Of a DNA stretch of 64,000 nucleotides, positions 63,860 through 64,000 are shown piece by piece. The notes beneath the pieces were generated by a model. It made no database searches, was not told the DNA's origin, and was given only the letters and a program-made list of their open reading frames with translations. The stretch covers positions 620,001 through 684,000 of the forward strand of contig JAJHZJ010000270.1 of the NCBI GenBank assembly GCA_023548195.1. The letters are read 5' to 3'. The position numbers and the translations under genes are program-made. Each line of letters opens with the position of its first letter. Position 1 is the stretch's first letter. Source of the DNA: Bettongia penicillata ogilbyi. Taxonomy: Eukaryota > Chordata > Mammalia > Diprotodontia > Potoroidae.

Positions 63860-64000
63860 GTTTGTCTTGTTTGTGTGTTCATCCTTCGTTGCCAAAAAAG
63901 ACCATGCCATCAGAGAAATGATGACATGACTTTCACTTGACTTTGTTTTGAGTGAGGGAGGGCTATGCAGGTCACCAACCTCACTTTTCCTCCAGAGCCA
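63860..64000 (-). mobile_element. RTE-type marsupial SINE, copy 3, cut by window edge
   Basis: 'ttcatccttcgttgccaaaa', 'agaccatgccatcagagaaa', 'tgatgacatgactttcactt', 'ttgagtgagggagggctatg' and 'cctcacttttcctccagagc'. Same order as 41560-41745. The rest lies beyond the window. Confidence 0.55.

Overview
The window reads as intergenic or deep-intronic DNA from a marsupial (opossum-like) nuclear genome. The evidence is the repeat content. There are many tRNA-derived SINEs of the marsupial type with a long 3' body, MIR relatives, L2 and CR1/L3 remnants, an RTE fossil, 5'-truncated L1 tails of the opossum kind, and two half-L1 (HAL1-like) elements that carry ORF1 but no reverse transcriptase. I found no functional host protein-coding gene, no tRNA or rRNA gene, no CRISPR array and no recognisable LTR retrovirus. 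Species cannot be fixed from the sequence alone.

Layout. 1-8.9 kb: old MIR/SINE pieces, a compound AC/TC microsatellite (4059-4447), a hAT transposon with target duplication (5863-6085) and a long GA tract grown inside a CR1/L3 remnant. 8.9-14.5 kb: L1 3' ends and a decayed RTE retrotransposon (endonuclease to start of RT) on the minus strand. 15.0-15.7 kb: repeat-free sequence that looks like a conserved noncoding element. 16.1-19.35 kb: a GAPDH processed pseudogene (minus strand) split by a well-preserved HAL1-like element with a perfect 16-bp target-site duplication. The HAL1 keeps a 369-codon ORF1 whose last domain was lost to an internal deletion. 19.7-52 kb: alternating SINE, MIR, L2, L3, hAT and microsatellite remnants, with repeat-poor islands at about 25.2, 38.2-39.1, 42.5-42.9, 44.0, 46.4 and 49.0 kb. 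52.08-55.42 kb: a three-layer nest, an old hAT element broken by a SINE and by a second, decayed HAL1 that has three near-identical 61-bp units at its 5' end. 55.7-56.3 kb and 61.7-61.95 kb: further repeat-poor islands. 57-64 kb: SINEs, simple repeats, and an RTE-type SINE cut by the window edge.

How the parts relate. The only machinery encoded is retrotransposon remnants. HAL1, the processed GAPDH copy and the SINEs all needed reverse transcriptase supplied in trans by autonomous LINEs; none is intact here. Host function, if any, probably lies in the repeat-poor islands, which hold clustered homeodomain, TCF/LEF, forkhead or octamer-like motifs. That is inference from appearance only. I do not see a new biological system; the most informative observations are the two HAL1 insertions and the nested hAT stack.
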